In this document: positions 44,429 to 53,048 of the stretch, one piece after another
How the letters are laid out: each line of letters begins with the position of its first letter
Position numbering within the stretch: the first letter of the stretch is position 1
NCBI RefSeq assembly: GCF_029893345.1
Contig: NZ_JARXVE010000001.1
Location: 992,001 to 1,056,000 of the forward strand
Direction: 5' to 3'
Source of the DNA: Mycolicibacterium frederiksbergense
GTDB lineage: Bacteria; Actinomycetota; Actinomycetes; Mycobacteriales; Mycobacteriaceae
DNA: 64,000 nucleotides
The notes under the pieces: model-generated
What the model was told of the DNA's origin: nothing
Database searches by the model: none
What the model saw: only the letters and a program-made list of their open reading frames with translations
Position numbers and translations under genes: made by a program

Positions 44429-46579
44429 ATGACAGCACCCTCCCCGGCCCTGCTGGAGTTGGCCCGCCGCTACGGCGTGGCTGCGGAGTTCGACGACTGG
44501 ACCGGCCATCGCACCGCGGTCGCGGAGTCCACCCTGGTCGCCGTGCTGGATGCGCTCGGTGTGCCGGCCGGTACCGAACAGGACCGGGCCGACGCGCTGA
44601 CCGCCCATGATCGGCAGTACTGGCAGCGCTCGCTGCCGCCCATCGTGCTCGGCCGGGCCGGGCAGGCGTCGAGCTTCTGGGTTCACGTCACGCACGGCGA
44701 CCCGGCCGAGGTCACGCTGTCGCTCGAGGACGGCGGCGTACGTACCGACCTGCGGCAGCTGGAGAACAATCGTCCGCCCTACGATCTCGGCGACCGCTGG
44801 ATCGGTGAGGCCACCTTCGAGCTGCCCGCCGACCTCCCGCTGGGCTACCACCGGCTGCGGTTGCGCGTGGGCGAGTTCGATGCCGAGACCCCGGTCGTGG
44901 TCTCGCCCGCCACCCTGGAACTGCCCACCCGGCTGGGCCAACGCCGGGCCTGGGGCCTGGCCGTCCAGCTCTACAGCGTGATCTCGCAAAACTCCTGGGG
45001 TACAGGTGATCTCACCGACTTGACCGACCTGGCGGTGTGGTCGGCCGCCGAGCACGACGCGGGGTTCATCCTGGTCAATCCGCTGCACGCGGCCGCCCCC
45101 GCCGCCCCGATGGAGCCGTCGCCGTACCTCCCCACCTCGCGCCGCTTCGGCAATCCGCTCTATCTGCGGGTGGAGGCCATCCCGGAATACGCCGCGGTCC
45201 GCCACCGCGGACGCCTCCGGGGGTTGCGCACCGCGGTCAACCAGCGCGCCGAGCGTCATCCGACCATCGACCGCGATGCGGCCTGGCAGGCCAAACGCAG
45301 CGCGCTGGAGCAGGTGTACCGGGTTGTCCGCTCGGCCGGCCGGGAGTTGGCGTACGCGGCCTACCGGACCCGGCAGGGCCGGAGCTTGGAGGATTTCGCG
45401 ATCTGGTGCGCGCTGGCCGAACAGTACGGCAACGACTGGCACGCCTGGCCGCACGAGCTGCAGCATCCGGCGAGCCCGGCGGTCGCCGGGTTCGCCGCGG
45501 CCAATCCGCAGGCCGTCGACTTTCATCGCTGGTTGCAGTGGCTGCTCGACGATCAGCTCAGTTCGGCGCAGGCCACCGCGGTGCAGGCCGGGATGGAACT
45601 GGGCATCATGACCGACCTTGCGGTCGGCGTCGATCCCGATGGCGCCGATGCCTGGGCCCTGCAGGAGGTACTGACCCTCGGCGTCACCGCGGGCGCTCCC
45701 CCGGACGAGTTCAACCAACGCGGCCAGGACTGGTCGCAGCCACCGTGGCGGCCTGACCGCCTGGTCGAGCAGGGTTACCAGCCCTTCCGGGCGTTGGTCA
45801 ACATGGCGCTGCGGCACTCCGGAGGGGTGCGCATCGACCACATCATCGGCATGTTCCGGCTGTGGTGGATTCCCAAGGGCGCGGCACCGACCGAGGGCAC
45901 CTATGTGCGCTACGACCACGACGCGATGATCGGGATCATCGCGCTGGAGGCGCACCGCGCCGGCGCGGTCGTGGTCGGCGAGGATCTCGGCACCGTCGAA
46001 CCGTGGGTTCGGGACTATCTGCACGAGCGGGGGTTGTTCGGCACCTCGATCCTGTGGTTCGAGTCCGACGAATCGGGCGGCACGGCAAAACCCCTGCCCG
46101 CCGAGCGCTGGCGCGGGTACTGCCTGTCCTCGGTGACCACCCATGACCTGCCGCCGACACCCGGGTACCTGGCCGGCGAGCACGTCCGGCTGCGAGATGA
46201 ACTCGGCCTGCTCACCCGGCCGGCGGATCAGGAACTGGCCGCGCACTGCGCCGGCCTGGACGCCTGGCTCGACGAGTTGCGCCGGGTCGGCCTGCTCGGG
46301 CCCGATCCCGACACCGATCAGATCGTGACCGCGCTGTACCGCTACCTGGGCCGCACCCCGTCGAAGCTGCTGGCACTCTCACTCGCCGACGCCGTCGGTG
46401 AGTTGCGGACCCAGAATCAGCCGGGAACCTCCGATGAATACCCGAACTGGCGGATACCGCTGGCCGGCCCGGACGGGCGCCGCATGCTGCTGGAGGAGGT
46501 GTTCGTCGATCCCCGGGCGGCGGCGCTGGCTGACACGATGGCCGCAATCATTACCCCCGCGGACCGGTCCGGGATGTAA
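44429..46579 (+). CDS. malQ: 4-alpha-glucanotransferase (amylomaltase)
   Basis: This GH77 enzyme transfers glucan chains and releases glucose in glycogen/maltodextrin metabolism. At 716 residues it has the longer bacterial form with an extra N-terminal domain (about 1-170). Catalytic-core motifs are seen: AVQLYSVISQNSWGTGDLTDL, the nucleophile Asp in VRIDHIIGMFRLWW, the acid Glu in VVVGEDLGTVEPWV and the third Asp in TTHDLPPTPGYL. It starts with ATG. In M. tuberculosis malQ (Rv1781c) abuts the ESX-5 locus; here the sterol-desaturase-like gene and exporters sit instead. Confidence 0.93.
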   Translation: MTAPSPALLELARRYGVAAEFDDWTGHRTAVAESTLVAVLDALGVPAGTEQDRADALTAHDRQYWQRSLPPIVLGRAGQASSFWVHVTHGDPAEVTLSLEDGGVRTDLRQLENNRPPYDLGDRWIGEATFELPADLPLGYHRLRLRVGEFDAETPVVVSPATLELPTRLGQRRAWGLAVQLYSVISQNSWGTGDLTDLTDLAVWSAAEHDAGFILVNPLHAAAPAAPMEPSPYLPTSRRFGNPLYLRVEAIPEYAAVRHRGRLRGLRTAVNQRAERHPTIDRDAAWQAKRSALEQVYRVVRSAGRELAYAAYRTRQGRSLEDFAIWCALAEQYGNDWHAWPHELQHPASPAVAGFAAANPQAVDFHRWLQWLLDDQLSSAQATAVQAGMELGIMTDLAVGVDPDGADAWALQEVLTLGVTAGAPPDEFNQRGQDWSQPPWRPDRLVEQGYQPFRALVNMALRHSGGVRIDHIIGMFRLWWIPKGAAPTEGTYVRYDHDAMIGIIALEAHRAGAVVVGEDLGTVEPWVRDYLHERGLFGTSILWFESDESGGTAKPLPAERWRGYCLSSVTTHDLPPTPGYLAGEHVRLRDELGLLTRPADQELAAHCAGLDAWLDELRRVGLLGPDPDTDQIVTALYRYLGRTPSKLLALSLADAVGELRTQNQPGTSDEYPNWRIPLAGPDGRRMLLEEVFVDPRAAALADTMAAIITPADRSGM

Positions 46580-46657
46580 CGCGCCGCGCCTTTACTCCGG
46601 TTTCACATTCGTCACTGCTGCGATATGTTCGCAGCGCACCCAACTGACGGAGACCAC

Positions 46658-47080
46658 GTGAAGAAGCTAGTTGCGCTCGGTGGCGGCCTGCTCGCCGCCG
46701 GTTCGATCGCCCTGTTGACCGCCGGTGTCTCCGGTTCGCAGCCGAGTGCATCCTCGATCAACGTGGTGGGTGAGCCGTACATCAAGGCACTGGCGATTCT
46801 GAAGAGCCAGGGCATCAAGGCCACTTTCGGCGGCTCCTTCGGTAGCGCCCTGCCACAGGCCCAGTGCCTGGTCGACTCCCAGAAGATCAACCGCAGCGGC
46901 AAGTTGATCCTGATGCTGGACTGCACCGAAGCGGCCGCCGAGCGGGCCAGCGATGCGGCGGGACCCGCAGGTGTCCCCGGCGCTCCGACGGTGGGCAGCA
47001 ATGGCGTGACGACGGTGACGCCGACCCCGGTGGTCCCGATCGCGGGCGCGCCGGGCGCGGGCATGCCGCCGCCGGCCTGA
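46658..47080 (+). CDS. Small exported protein with PASTA-like domain
   Basis: The 140-residue protein starts with a signal peptide (KKLVALGGGLLAAGSIALLTAGVSG). The middle (about residues 32-88: VVGEPYIKALAILKSQGIKATFGGSFGS, AQCLVDSQKINRSGKLILMLDC) resembles a PASTA repeat and has two cysteines that could pair. A Pro/Ala/Gly/Val-rich tail follows. The GTG start at 46658 follows GGAGA. It looks like a known mycobacterial exported family with no assigned role, perhaps binding cell wall. Confidence 0.75.
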   Translation: MKKLVALGGGLLAAGSIALLTAGVSGSQPSASSINVVGEPYIKALAILKSQGIKATFGGSFGSALPQAQCLVDSQKINRSGKLILMLDCTEAAAERASDAAGPAGVPGAPTVGSNGVTTVTPTPVVPIAGAPGAGMPPPA

Positions 47081-47164
47081 CCTAGACGTAGACCGACCCG
47101 GTACCGCCGTTCCCAGGTAAATCCGTACACTGCTCAGAGACCACTCGTCCAAGGGAGGCTCTTG

Positions 47165-48064
47165 ATGCTGCGACCACTGCGGTTCGACACCGAGATCGAT
47201 CCGGGTCCGGTACAGATCCAGGCCCGCAAGGTGCATTTCGATCTGGACAACATCCCGTTGCACTGGATTCCGGGCCATCCGGTTGCCTCGACCATGGTCA
47301 ACCTGTTCAACGTGGTGTTGCCGACGGCCGAGCACTGGTTTGTCGCGACATTCAACGAGGCGCTGCCGTATGTGCGCGATCCCAAGCTCGCCGACGATAT
47401 GCGCGGCTTCATCGGCCAGGAAGCCATCCATGCCGAGACGCATGACCAGGTACTCGCCGAGTACCTGACCGCTCACGGTGTGGACTACCAGCCGATCATG
47501 TCGGTGGTGGAACACATGTTCACCAAGATGCTGGCGCCGACCACCTCCACCGACCCGCGGCACCGGTTGTCCAACCTGTGTGACCGGCTGTGGCTGATCG
47601 CGGCGATCGAGCACTACACCGCGGTACTGGGCGACTTCGTGCTGAACTGCACGTGGGAGGACTACCACGCCGATCCGACGATGACCGATCTGTTCCGTTG
47701 GCACGGCAGTGAAGAGGTCGAGCACCGCAGCGTCGCCCACGATGTCGCGGTGTACTTCCAGGACAGCTATTACAGCCGGGTGCGGGCGATGTCGATCGCC
47801 GCGACCGCGGTCTACCTGTTCTTCCAGCGCGGCGCCTGGGCGCTGGTCAAGAGCGACCCGACTCTCGATATCGGCTGGTGGCAGATGAATCGGATGCGCA
47901 TGCGCGACTCCAAGCTTGGGCTGCTGCCCAAGTTCTCCCGGATGTTCGGCTCCAACACACTGGCGTACTGCCGGCCCGGTTTCTCTCCCGAGGAGATGGG
48001 CTCGACGGCCCAGGCGGTCGCGTATCTGGCCAGCTCGCCCGCGGCGCGGGCCGCCCACCTATGA
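47165..48064 (+). CDS. Metal-dependent hydrolase family protein (PF10118)
   Basis: The 299-residue protein matches the PF10118 family, an all-helical fold related to di-iron proteins. Likely metal ligands are spread over GQEAIHAETHDQ (about 78-89), EHMFT, AIEHYTAVLGDF (about 141-152) and HGSEEVEHRSVAHDVA (about 180-195), the ExxH and EHxx patterns of carboxylate-bridged iron sites. The ATG follows GGGAGG. The ferredoxin-reductase gene overlaps its stop by ATGA, which suggests the reductase supplies electrons to this protein, making it an oxygenase or similar and not a plain hydrolase. Confidence 0.78.
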   Translation: MLRPLRFDTEIDPGPVQIQARKVHFDLDNIPLHWIPGHPVASTMVNLFNVVLPTAEHWFVATFNEALPYVRDPKLADDMRGFIGQEAIHAETHDQVLAEYLTAHGVDYQPIMSVVEHMFTKMLAPTTSTDPRHRLSNLCDRLWLIAAIEHYTAVLGDFVLNCTWEDYHADPTMTDLFRWHGSEEVEHRSVAHDVAVYFQDSYYSRVRAMSIAATAVYLFFQRGAWALVKSDPTLDIGWWQMNRMRMRDSKLGLLPKFSRMFGSNTLAYCRPGFSPEEMGSTAQAVAYLASSPAARAAHL

Positions 48065-49212
48065 CGGGCACCGGCATGTCGGCGCTACCCCGGCTGCTGT
48101 CGCGCTACCGTCGGCTGCCGCCGAGCATGTCGGGCCGGTTTCGGCATGATCCGATGATCGGTCTCGCCGAGGTCGCCATCGGCACCATGTGGGGTGTGAG
48201 CCGCTACCTCCGGCGGCCCTCGCCGCCGCCAGAACTGGACCGCACGATCGAATTGACCGTGACCGGCCGGGAGGTGGTGGCCCACGACCAGGACGTCATT
48301 GCTCTGACCCTGGCCCCTGCCGACGGCGGCACGCTGCCCCGGTGGTATCCGGGCGCACACCTCGACCTGCACCTGCCCAGCGGACGAGTGCGGCAGTACT
48401 CGCTGTGCGGTGATCCCGCGGTCGCCGACAGCTATCGAATCGCGGTGCGGCGCATCCCCGATGGCGGCGGTGGCTCCGTCGAGGTACACGACACCCTGCG
48501 GGTCGGCACCCGGCTGAGCACCCACGGTCCGCGAAATGCGTTCGCTCTCACGGTGCCCGGCTACGGTTCGCCCACCCAGCGGTTCCGCTTCATCGCCGGC
48601 GGTATCGGCATCACACCGATCCTGCCGATGCTGGGCCTGGCTGCACGCTTGGGCGTCGACTGGTCGATGGTGTACGCCGGACGCAGTCGCGACAGCCTGC
48701 CGTTCCTCGAGGAGTTGACCCGGTTCGGCGACCGCGTCCAGATCCGCACCGACGATGTCGACGGGCTGCCGACCGCGGCCGATCTGCTCGGCGAATGCCC
48801 GGACGGCACCACCGTGTACGCGTGCGGTCCGGCCCCGATGCTGACCGGCATCCGGAGCGCCCTGGTCGGCCGCGACGATGTCGAGCTGCATTTCGAACGG
48901 TTCGCGGCACCACCGGTTGTCGACGGCTCCGAGTTTTCGGTGACCATCGCCTCGACCGGGGCCACCGTGGAGGTGGGCGCCGAGGAGACCCTGCTGGCCG
49001 CGTTGGGCCGCTCCGGCGTGAATACCCCGTACTCGTGCCAACAGGGGTTCTGTGGCACCTGCCGGATTCGGGTGCTGCCCGACGCCGACGGCGCAGCAGG
49101 CTCGGTGCAGCACCGCGACACCCTGTTGACCGACCCGGAGCGCGCCGCGGGCTATCTACTGACCTGTGTGTCACGCGCCGAGGCCGGGCACCGGCTGACG
49201 CTCGATCTGTGA
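48061..49212 (+). CDS. Ferredoxin reductase with FAD, NAD(P)H and C-terminal 2Fe-2S domains
   Basis: The 383-residue protein has an FAD-binding barrel (about 60-160, GAHLDLHLPSGRVRQYSLCGDP), an NAD-binding domain (about 165-275, FIAGGIGITPILPML and VYACGPAPML) and a C-terminal plant-type ferredoxin domain with YSCQQGFCGTCRIRV and a fourth cysteine in LLTCVSRA. This is the phthalate-dioxygenase-reductase/VanB layout. The N-terminal 55 residues are an extra segment. ATGA overlap with the upstream metal-binding protein gene makes an electron-transfer pair likely. Confidence 0.92.
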   Translation: MTGTGMSALPRLLSRYRRLPPSMSGRFRHDPMIGLAEVAIGTMWGVSRYLRRPSPPPELDRTIELTVTGREVVAHDQDVIALTLAPADGGTLPRWYPGAHLDLHLPSGRVRQYSLCGDPAVADSYRIAVRRIPDGGGGSVEVHDTLRVGTRLSTHGPRNAFALTVPGYGSPTQRFRFIAGGIGITPILPMLGLAARLGVDWSMVYAGRSRDSLPFLEELTRFGDRVQIRTDDVDGLPTAADLLGECPDGTTVYACGPAPMLTGIRSALVGRDDVELHFERFAAPPVVDGSEFSVTIASTGATVEVGAEETLLAALGRSGVNTPYSCQQGFCGTCRIRVLPDADGAAGSVQHRDTLLTDPERAAGYLLTCVSRAEAGHRLTLDL

Positions 49213-49216
49213 GTCG

Positions 49217-49723
49217 CTAGCCGCCGACCACGTCGTCGGAGCGACCCTCGCCGTAGCCGGCCAGCTCCGGTAGCGCCATGAGCTGATCGAGCAGGGGACG
49301 CTGCCCGGACACCAGCTTGCCGCGCGCGACCGCCACCGAAACCCATGCGACACGGTCGATTTCGGGAAACTCCGCGACTCGCCCCGAGCCTCTGGGCCAC
49401 TCCAGGGTGAACGTATTGCTGGTGGCCTCGGCCGGGTCGAAGTCCCCGTGCACCGCGAACACGGTGACCACTTTGCCTCCAGCCTGGCGCACCGGTGCGA
49501 GATCGGTCCGCGGGCCGGCCGGCGGCGGCGCGCCGAGCTCTTCGGCGAACTCGCGTTGCGCCGCATCCCACGGTTCCTCGTCCTCGGCGTACTCCCCCTT
49601 GGGCACCGACCATGCCCCGGCATCCTTGCGGGCCCAGAACGGTCCACCCGGGTGGGCGATCAACACTTCCACGTCGGTTCCGGCGAAGCGGTACAGCAAC
49701 ACACCCGCGCTCAGCTTGGCCAT
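49217..49723 (-). CDS. NUDIX hydrolase
   Basis: The 168-residue protein carries the NUDIX box GEYAEDEEPWDAAQREFAEELGA, with all catalytic positions (G-x5-E-x7-RE-x2-EE-x-G) present. The N-terminal strand KLSAGVLLYRF and PFWARKDAGAWSVPKGE are typical of Ap4A-type or DNA-mismatch family members. The ATG at 49723 is used; a GTG nine bases upstream is possible. It converges with the reductase gene, their stops only five bases apart. The nucleotide substrate is unknown. Confidence 0.9.
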   Translation of the reverse strand: MAKLSAGVLLYRFAGTDVEVLIAHPGGPFWARKDAGAWSVPKGEYAEDEEPWDAAQREFAEELGAPPPAGPRTDLAPVRQAGGKVVTVFAVHGDFDPAEATSNTFTLEWPRGSGRVAEFPEIDRVAWVSVAVARGKLVSGQRPLLDQLMALPELAGYGEGRSDDVVGG

Positions 49724-49833
49724 TGACTGCACGCTACGCGACAGTCCTGGCCGGGATTTTTCGCAGCGGGAATTTAATCAGCCTCTCGGCGGTTAAACAC
49801 TAAGTAGCGCAAGGAACATCGAGTGATGTGCCG

Positions 49834-49869
49834 CGGGTCACGGTCGGTGTCGATCGGCTGTGTGACCCG
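49834..49869. promoter_or_regulatory. Inverted repeat before a small exported-protein gene
   Basis: CGGGTCAC (49834-49841) and GTGACCCG (49862-49869) are perfect 8-bp arms 20 bases apart, ending 33 bp before the start codon. It could be a regulator site or a leader hairpin. Confidence 0.4.
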
Positions 49870-49902
49870 GGCGACAACAGAACAAGAAAGAAGGCACCAA
49901 AG

Positions 49903-50202
49903 ATGATGAGGCTCGGAGTGGCTACTGCATTGGCGGGTGCGGCGGCCGCAGCAGTGATCGGCCTGGCCACGCCGGCCCAGGCCGCGCCAACTGGCCCTGG
50001 AAACGCCCAGCAGACGATCAGTGAGCTGCAGGCTCAGGGATACAAGGTGATTGTCAACCGCCTTGGCTCCACGCCGCTGGATAAAGCCACCGTTGTCGCG
50101 GTACGACCGGGACAGACCTACAGCCGGACGGATTCGGGCTTCCCAGGGGGCAGCTTGCAGACCAGTGTGACCAACAAGACGGTTTACCTGGACGTGAAGT
50201 AA
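49903..50202 (+). CDS. Small secreted mycobacterial protein
   Basis: The 99-residue protein has a clear signal peptide (MMRLGVATALAGAAAAAVIGLATPAQA, cleavage after AQA near residue 27) and a mature part of about 72 residues (ISELQAQGYKVIVNRLGSTPLDKATVVAVRPGQ). It contains no cysteine. Similar small exported proteins occur in many mycobacteria without known function. AAGAAAGAAGG precedes the start; ATG at 49906 is also possible. A strong hairpin follows the gene. Confidence 0.82.
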   Translation: MMRLGVATALAGAAAAAVIGLATPAQAAPTGPGNAQQTISELQAQGYKVIVNRLGSTPLDKATVVAVRPGQTYSRTDSGFPGGSLQTSVTNKTVYLDVK

Positions 50203-50225
50203 GTCCAGACATAGCGAAACCTCAA

Positions 50226-50253
50226 GGAGGGGCACCCTTTTGGGTGCCCCTCC
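50226..50253 (+). terminator. 12-bp hairpin terminator
   Basis: GGAGGGGCACCC (50226-50237) pairs perfectly with GGGTGCCCCTCC (50242-50253) over a TTTT loop, 24 bp after the small secreted-protein stop. It separates that gene from the downstream SGNH hydrolase gene. Confidence 0.8.
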
Positions 50254-50311
50254 CGGCGTCGCGACCGTTGCCGGCCGGTCACCCGGGCCGATGCCCGCTA
50301 GAGTCGCCAGA

Positions 50312-51082
50312 GTGCGACGTTTCACCCGGTATGTCGCCCTCGGCGACAGTCAGACCGAAGGGCTGTGGGACGGTGACGACACCGTGGGCCTGACCGGTTT
50401 CGCCGACCGACTGGCGGTCCGGCTCAACGACCTTTATCCGGGGCTGGGCTATGCCAACCTCGCCATCCGCGGCCACCGCATCGACGACGTGTTGGGCGAC
50501 CAGCTCCCCACCGCGCTGTCGATGCAGCCCGATCTGGTCACCGTCTGCATCGGCATGAACGATGTGACCCGGCCCGGGCGTTCATTCCACCGCGCGTTGC
50601 GTGACCTCGACAGCGTCTACCGCACCCTCGCGGCATCCGGCGCCACGGTTGTCACCACGACGTTCCCGGATATCACCCAGATCCTGCCGGTGGGTCGACT
50701 GCTCGGCAAACGGGTGGTCCAGATCAACGACGCGATCAACGAGGCCTGCGACCGGTTCGGCTTCCGCCTCGTGGATCTGTATTCGGCACCCTCGATGTGC
50801 GATCCGGAAACCTGGAGTCCCGATCGGGTGCACGGTTCAGCGAAGGGACACGGCCTGTTCGCCGCCGCGGCCGCCGAAGCACTCGGATTGCCTGAAAGCA
50901 ACCATGATTGGGCACTGGTCAGCGGCCAGGCGCCGACTCAGTCGTTTCGGTCCCGGGCCTATTCGCAAGTGTTGTGGACGCAGAACATGCTCATGCCATG
51001 GCTGTGGCGGCATCTTCGCGGCCAGTCGGGAGGCGCGGGCCGCTCATCCCGGCGACCGGCGCTGATGTACCTGAGTGCTTAG
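50312..51082 (+). CDS. SGNH/GDSL-family hydrolase
   Basis: The 256-residue protein has all four SGNH blocks: GDSQTEG near residue 11 (catalytic Ser), IRGHRIDDV (Gly block), VCIGMNDVTRP (Asn block) and DRVHGSAKGHGLFA (Asp/His block). It has no signal peptide, so it acts in the cytoplasm or at the membrane. Such enzymes deacylate lipids or sugars. The GTG at 50312 places the Ser block at the usual distance; an ATG at 50291 is also in frame. Its stop overlaps that of the convergent DUF732 gene by four bases. Confidence 0.88.
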   Translation: MRRFTRYVALGDSQTEGLWDGDDTVGLTGFADRLAVRLNDLYPGLGYANLAIRGHRIDDVLGDQLPTALSMQPDLVTVCIGMNDVTRPGRSFHRALRDLDSVYRTLAASGATVVTTTFPDITQILPVGRLLGKRVVQINDAINEACDRFGFRLVDLYSAPSMCDPETWSPDRVHGSAKGHGLFAAAAAEALGLPESNHDWALVSGQAPTQSFRSRAYSQVLWTQNMLMPWLWRHLRGQSGGAGRSSRRPALMYLSA

Positions 51083-51480
51083 TTGAAGCCGAGGATCGAC
51101 CACGCCAGATCGGCCGCCCCGCCGGTCAGGTTGCCTTCGCCGACCTTGGCCACCATCGCCGGGCAGAACGTGGAGATCGCGATCCCGGTGAACATGGTGG
51201 CCGGACCCAACGACATGCCACCGGTGTCGGCGACCTTGGCGGCCACATCGGCCGCCGTCTGCCCCGGCTCGGCCAGCATCGGGCATACCGACTGCCCGAT
51301 CGACACCGCCTGGGCCGGATCGACAGCGCTCACGCCCGCCTGGCCCAGCGCGTCGACGAAGGCCTGACCGGACGGATCGGCCAGAGCCGGTGTGGCTGCG
51401 ACCACCGCGGCCGTGCCCATGGTGGCCGTCGCGACCGCGGCCGCGAGCATCCGAGAGATCAGGACCGTTGTGCGCTGCAT
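51079..51480 (-). CDS. Secreted DUF732 protein
   Basis: The 133-residue protein has a signal peptide (MLAAAVATATMGTAAVVAATPALA, cleavage near residue 35) and a DUF732 domain with two conserved cysteines in VCPML and FCPAM and the AVSIGQSVCPMLAEPGQT segment. DUF732 is a mycobacteria-enriched exported domain of unknown role. It ends against the SGNH hydrolase gene with a four-base overlap. Confidence 0.87.
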   Translation of the reverse strand: MQRTTVLISRMLAAAVATATMGTAAVVAATPALADPSGQAFVDALGQAGVSAVDPAQAVSIGQSVCPMLAEPGQTAADVAAKVADTGGMSLGPATMFTGIAISTFCPAMVAKVGEGNLTGGAADLAWSILGFN

Positions 51481-51522
51481 GGCTGAAATCGTACGGGCAC
51501 GCCCGCGTTGGAGATTCCGGCG

Positions 51523-52086
51523 TCAGACCCCGGTCCAGGCCGAGTCGAGTTCCTTGGCGACATCGATCACCTTGGCCTGCTCCGATGCCGGGCTGTCGAT
51601 CTCGCCGGCCACATGCGCGGCGATGAACCGTTTGACCTCGGCGTCGACACCGGCCAGGATGCGCAGCACCTCGGCGCGCAGCGACTTGGACGTGATGTGG
51701 ATGGAGATGTCGGACGGGCGCGGCTTCTTGACGTCGAGGATCAGCAGTAGCGGTTCGGCGGCCAACGCCGAGGCCCGCAGGGCGATCTCGCCGAACACCA
51801 TGAACTTGGGACGGTCGATGCGCAGGTCGATCATCATGTCGATCTCCAGCGGTATCCGGATGGAGAAGGTGATGGGTTCGCCCAGGATGCGGCTCACCCG
51901 GGGCTTTTGGATCTTGACCCGCGCTGTCACCTTGGCGATCCCGCCCGGGCCCTGAGCGATGGGCCCCAGTTCGAACGCATCGCCCGCGATCGCCCCGATA
52001 GCGTCGCCGACCCGGTCCTCGGATACGGCCACCTCGAAGAATCGGCGACCGAATTCCTCGTAGGTGATGTAAGCGTGATCAGCCAT
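51523..52086 (-). CDS. Conserved mycobacterial protein (possibly Rv1780-like)
   Basis: The 187-residue protein starts MADHAYITYEEFGRRFFEVAVSEDRVGDAIGAIAGD and has a middle rich in alternating beta strands (KVTARVKIQKPRVSRI, ITFSIRIPLEIDMMIDLRID, KFMVFGEIALRASALAAEPLLLILDVKKPRPSDISIHI). No catalytic motif or membrane helix is visible. Its length and place near malQ suit M. tuberculosis Rv1780. The strand pattern suggests a lipid- or protein-binding beta structure, but this is a guess. It is separated from neighbours by short gaps. Confidence 0.75.
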   Translation of the reverse strand: MADHAYITYEEFGRRFFEVAVSEDRVGDAIGAIAGDAFELGPIAQGPGGIAKVTARVKIQKPRVSRILGEPITFSIRIPLEIDMMIDLRIDRPKFMVFGEIALRASALAAEPLLLILDVKKPRPSDISIHITSKSLRAEVLRILAGVDAEVKRFIAAHVAGEIDSPASEQAKVIDVAKELDSAWTGV

Positions 52087-52154
52087 GGTGCTACTACCGT
52101 CTCACGTGGTGGTCCGAGACGGAAAAGCCGGCCGCTACGACGTGGGGTGCGGGT

Positions 52155-52955
52155 TCACTCCGCGTCCACGAAGTACCGCAACCGGGCGATCTGCAGCCCT
52201 CTGCCTGTGAGTTCGGCGATCAGCACGCTACGTTTGCCACCGTTTTCCAGGCCGGCCACCACGCTGGTCCCGGAGGCGATGAGCTTGCGCCAGGTTGCCC
52301 CCGCGGTCTGTTCCACCAGCTGCGATGCAGTCAACGGGACGTCATCGCCGGCGCACACGACGGTTTGAGCACTCAATCGACGGTGTAGCGCCACCTCGTC
52401 GCCGGCACACAGATCGTCGAGCAGCCCGGCGATCAGCCGCTTGCCCGCCCGGCCCACCCCACCGAACCCCTTGGCAAAGCCGAGCGCACCCGAGGGTCCC
52501 TGGTTTCGCAGCAGCGCCGCGGCCAGCCGCAGCCCGACCGGCACCGCCCCGGCACCGCTGCGGGCGAACTGCACGATCATGGTCGGCAGCTCCCAGTACG
52601 CCTGCAACGCGGTGATGCGCGGGCCTGCCGGGGTGGCGGCCACGGCGTAACGCAGATAGGCCGGAATCCGCATGCTGACGGTCGGACTCATGACCACCTC
52701 GAGCTCCAGATCGCGGATCACCGTGGACCCGGCGACGATGTCGACGTCGCGGTGGAAGGTGATGTCGCGCGGGCCGATGAAGGTGTCATAGAACCGCTCG
52801 ATCTGGGCGGCTCCGCGGTGCGGGCGCGAGCCCACCGGGTCCTCGACCTGTCCGCCCGCAGCGAACATTCCCACCCATCCCGGGCGGTCATGCGCACCCG
52901 CTGCCTGGGGTGACAACTCGACGGCGGCTATCAGGTCGGTCCGAGTGAAGGCCAT
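52155..52955 (-). CDS. SnoaL/NTF2-like protein
   Basis: The 266-residue protein appears to contain two NTF2-like halves. The N-terminal half (about 1-125) has AVELSPQAAGAHDRPGWVGMFAAGGQVEDPVG followed by RFYDTFIGPRDITF, the pattern of ketosteroid-isomerase-like SnoaL domains. The later part has LSAQTVVCAGDDVPLTASQLVEQ and a final beta strand. The ATG at 52955 is used; an ATG at 52964 is also in frame. No catalytic aspartate can be named, and its role is unknown. Confidence 0.75.
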   Translation of the reverse strand: MAFTRTDLIAAVELSPQAAGAHDRPGWVGMFAAGGQVEDPVGSRPHRGAAQIERFYDTFIGPRDITFHRDVDIVAGSTVIRDLELEVVMSPTVSMRIPAYLRYAVAATPAGPRITALQAYWELPTMIVQFARSGAGAVPVGLRLAAALLRNQGPSGALGFAKGFGGVGRAGKRLIAGLLDDLCAGDEVALHRRLSAQTVVCAGDDVPLTASQLVEQTAGATWRKLIASGTSVVAGLENGGKRSVLIAELTGRGLQIARLRYFVDAE

Positions 52956-53048
52956 ACGGATCATTTACCATTTCGCCCGCCGGCATGTGCGCGCACACTG
53001 GTGTTAGACCGCGTGGGGGTCCGCACAACCGCCGAGGAGATGCGTGCA

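Noticed and set aside
44195-46246. A 683-codon open frame opposite malQ
   Set aside because: malQ shows all GH77 catalytic motifs; the antisense frame is compositional noise.
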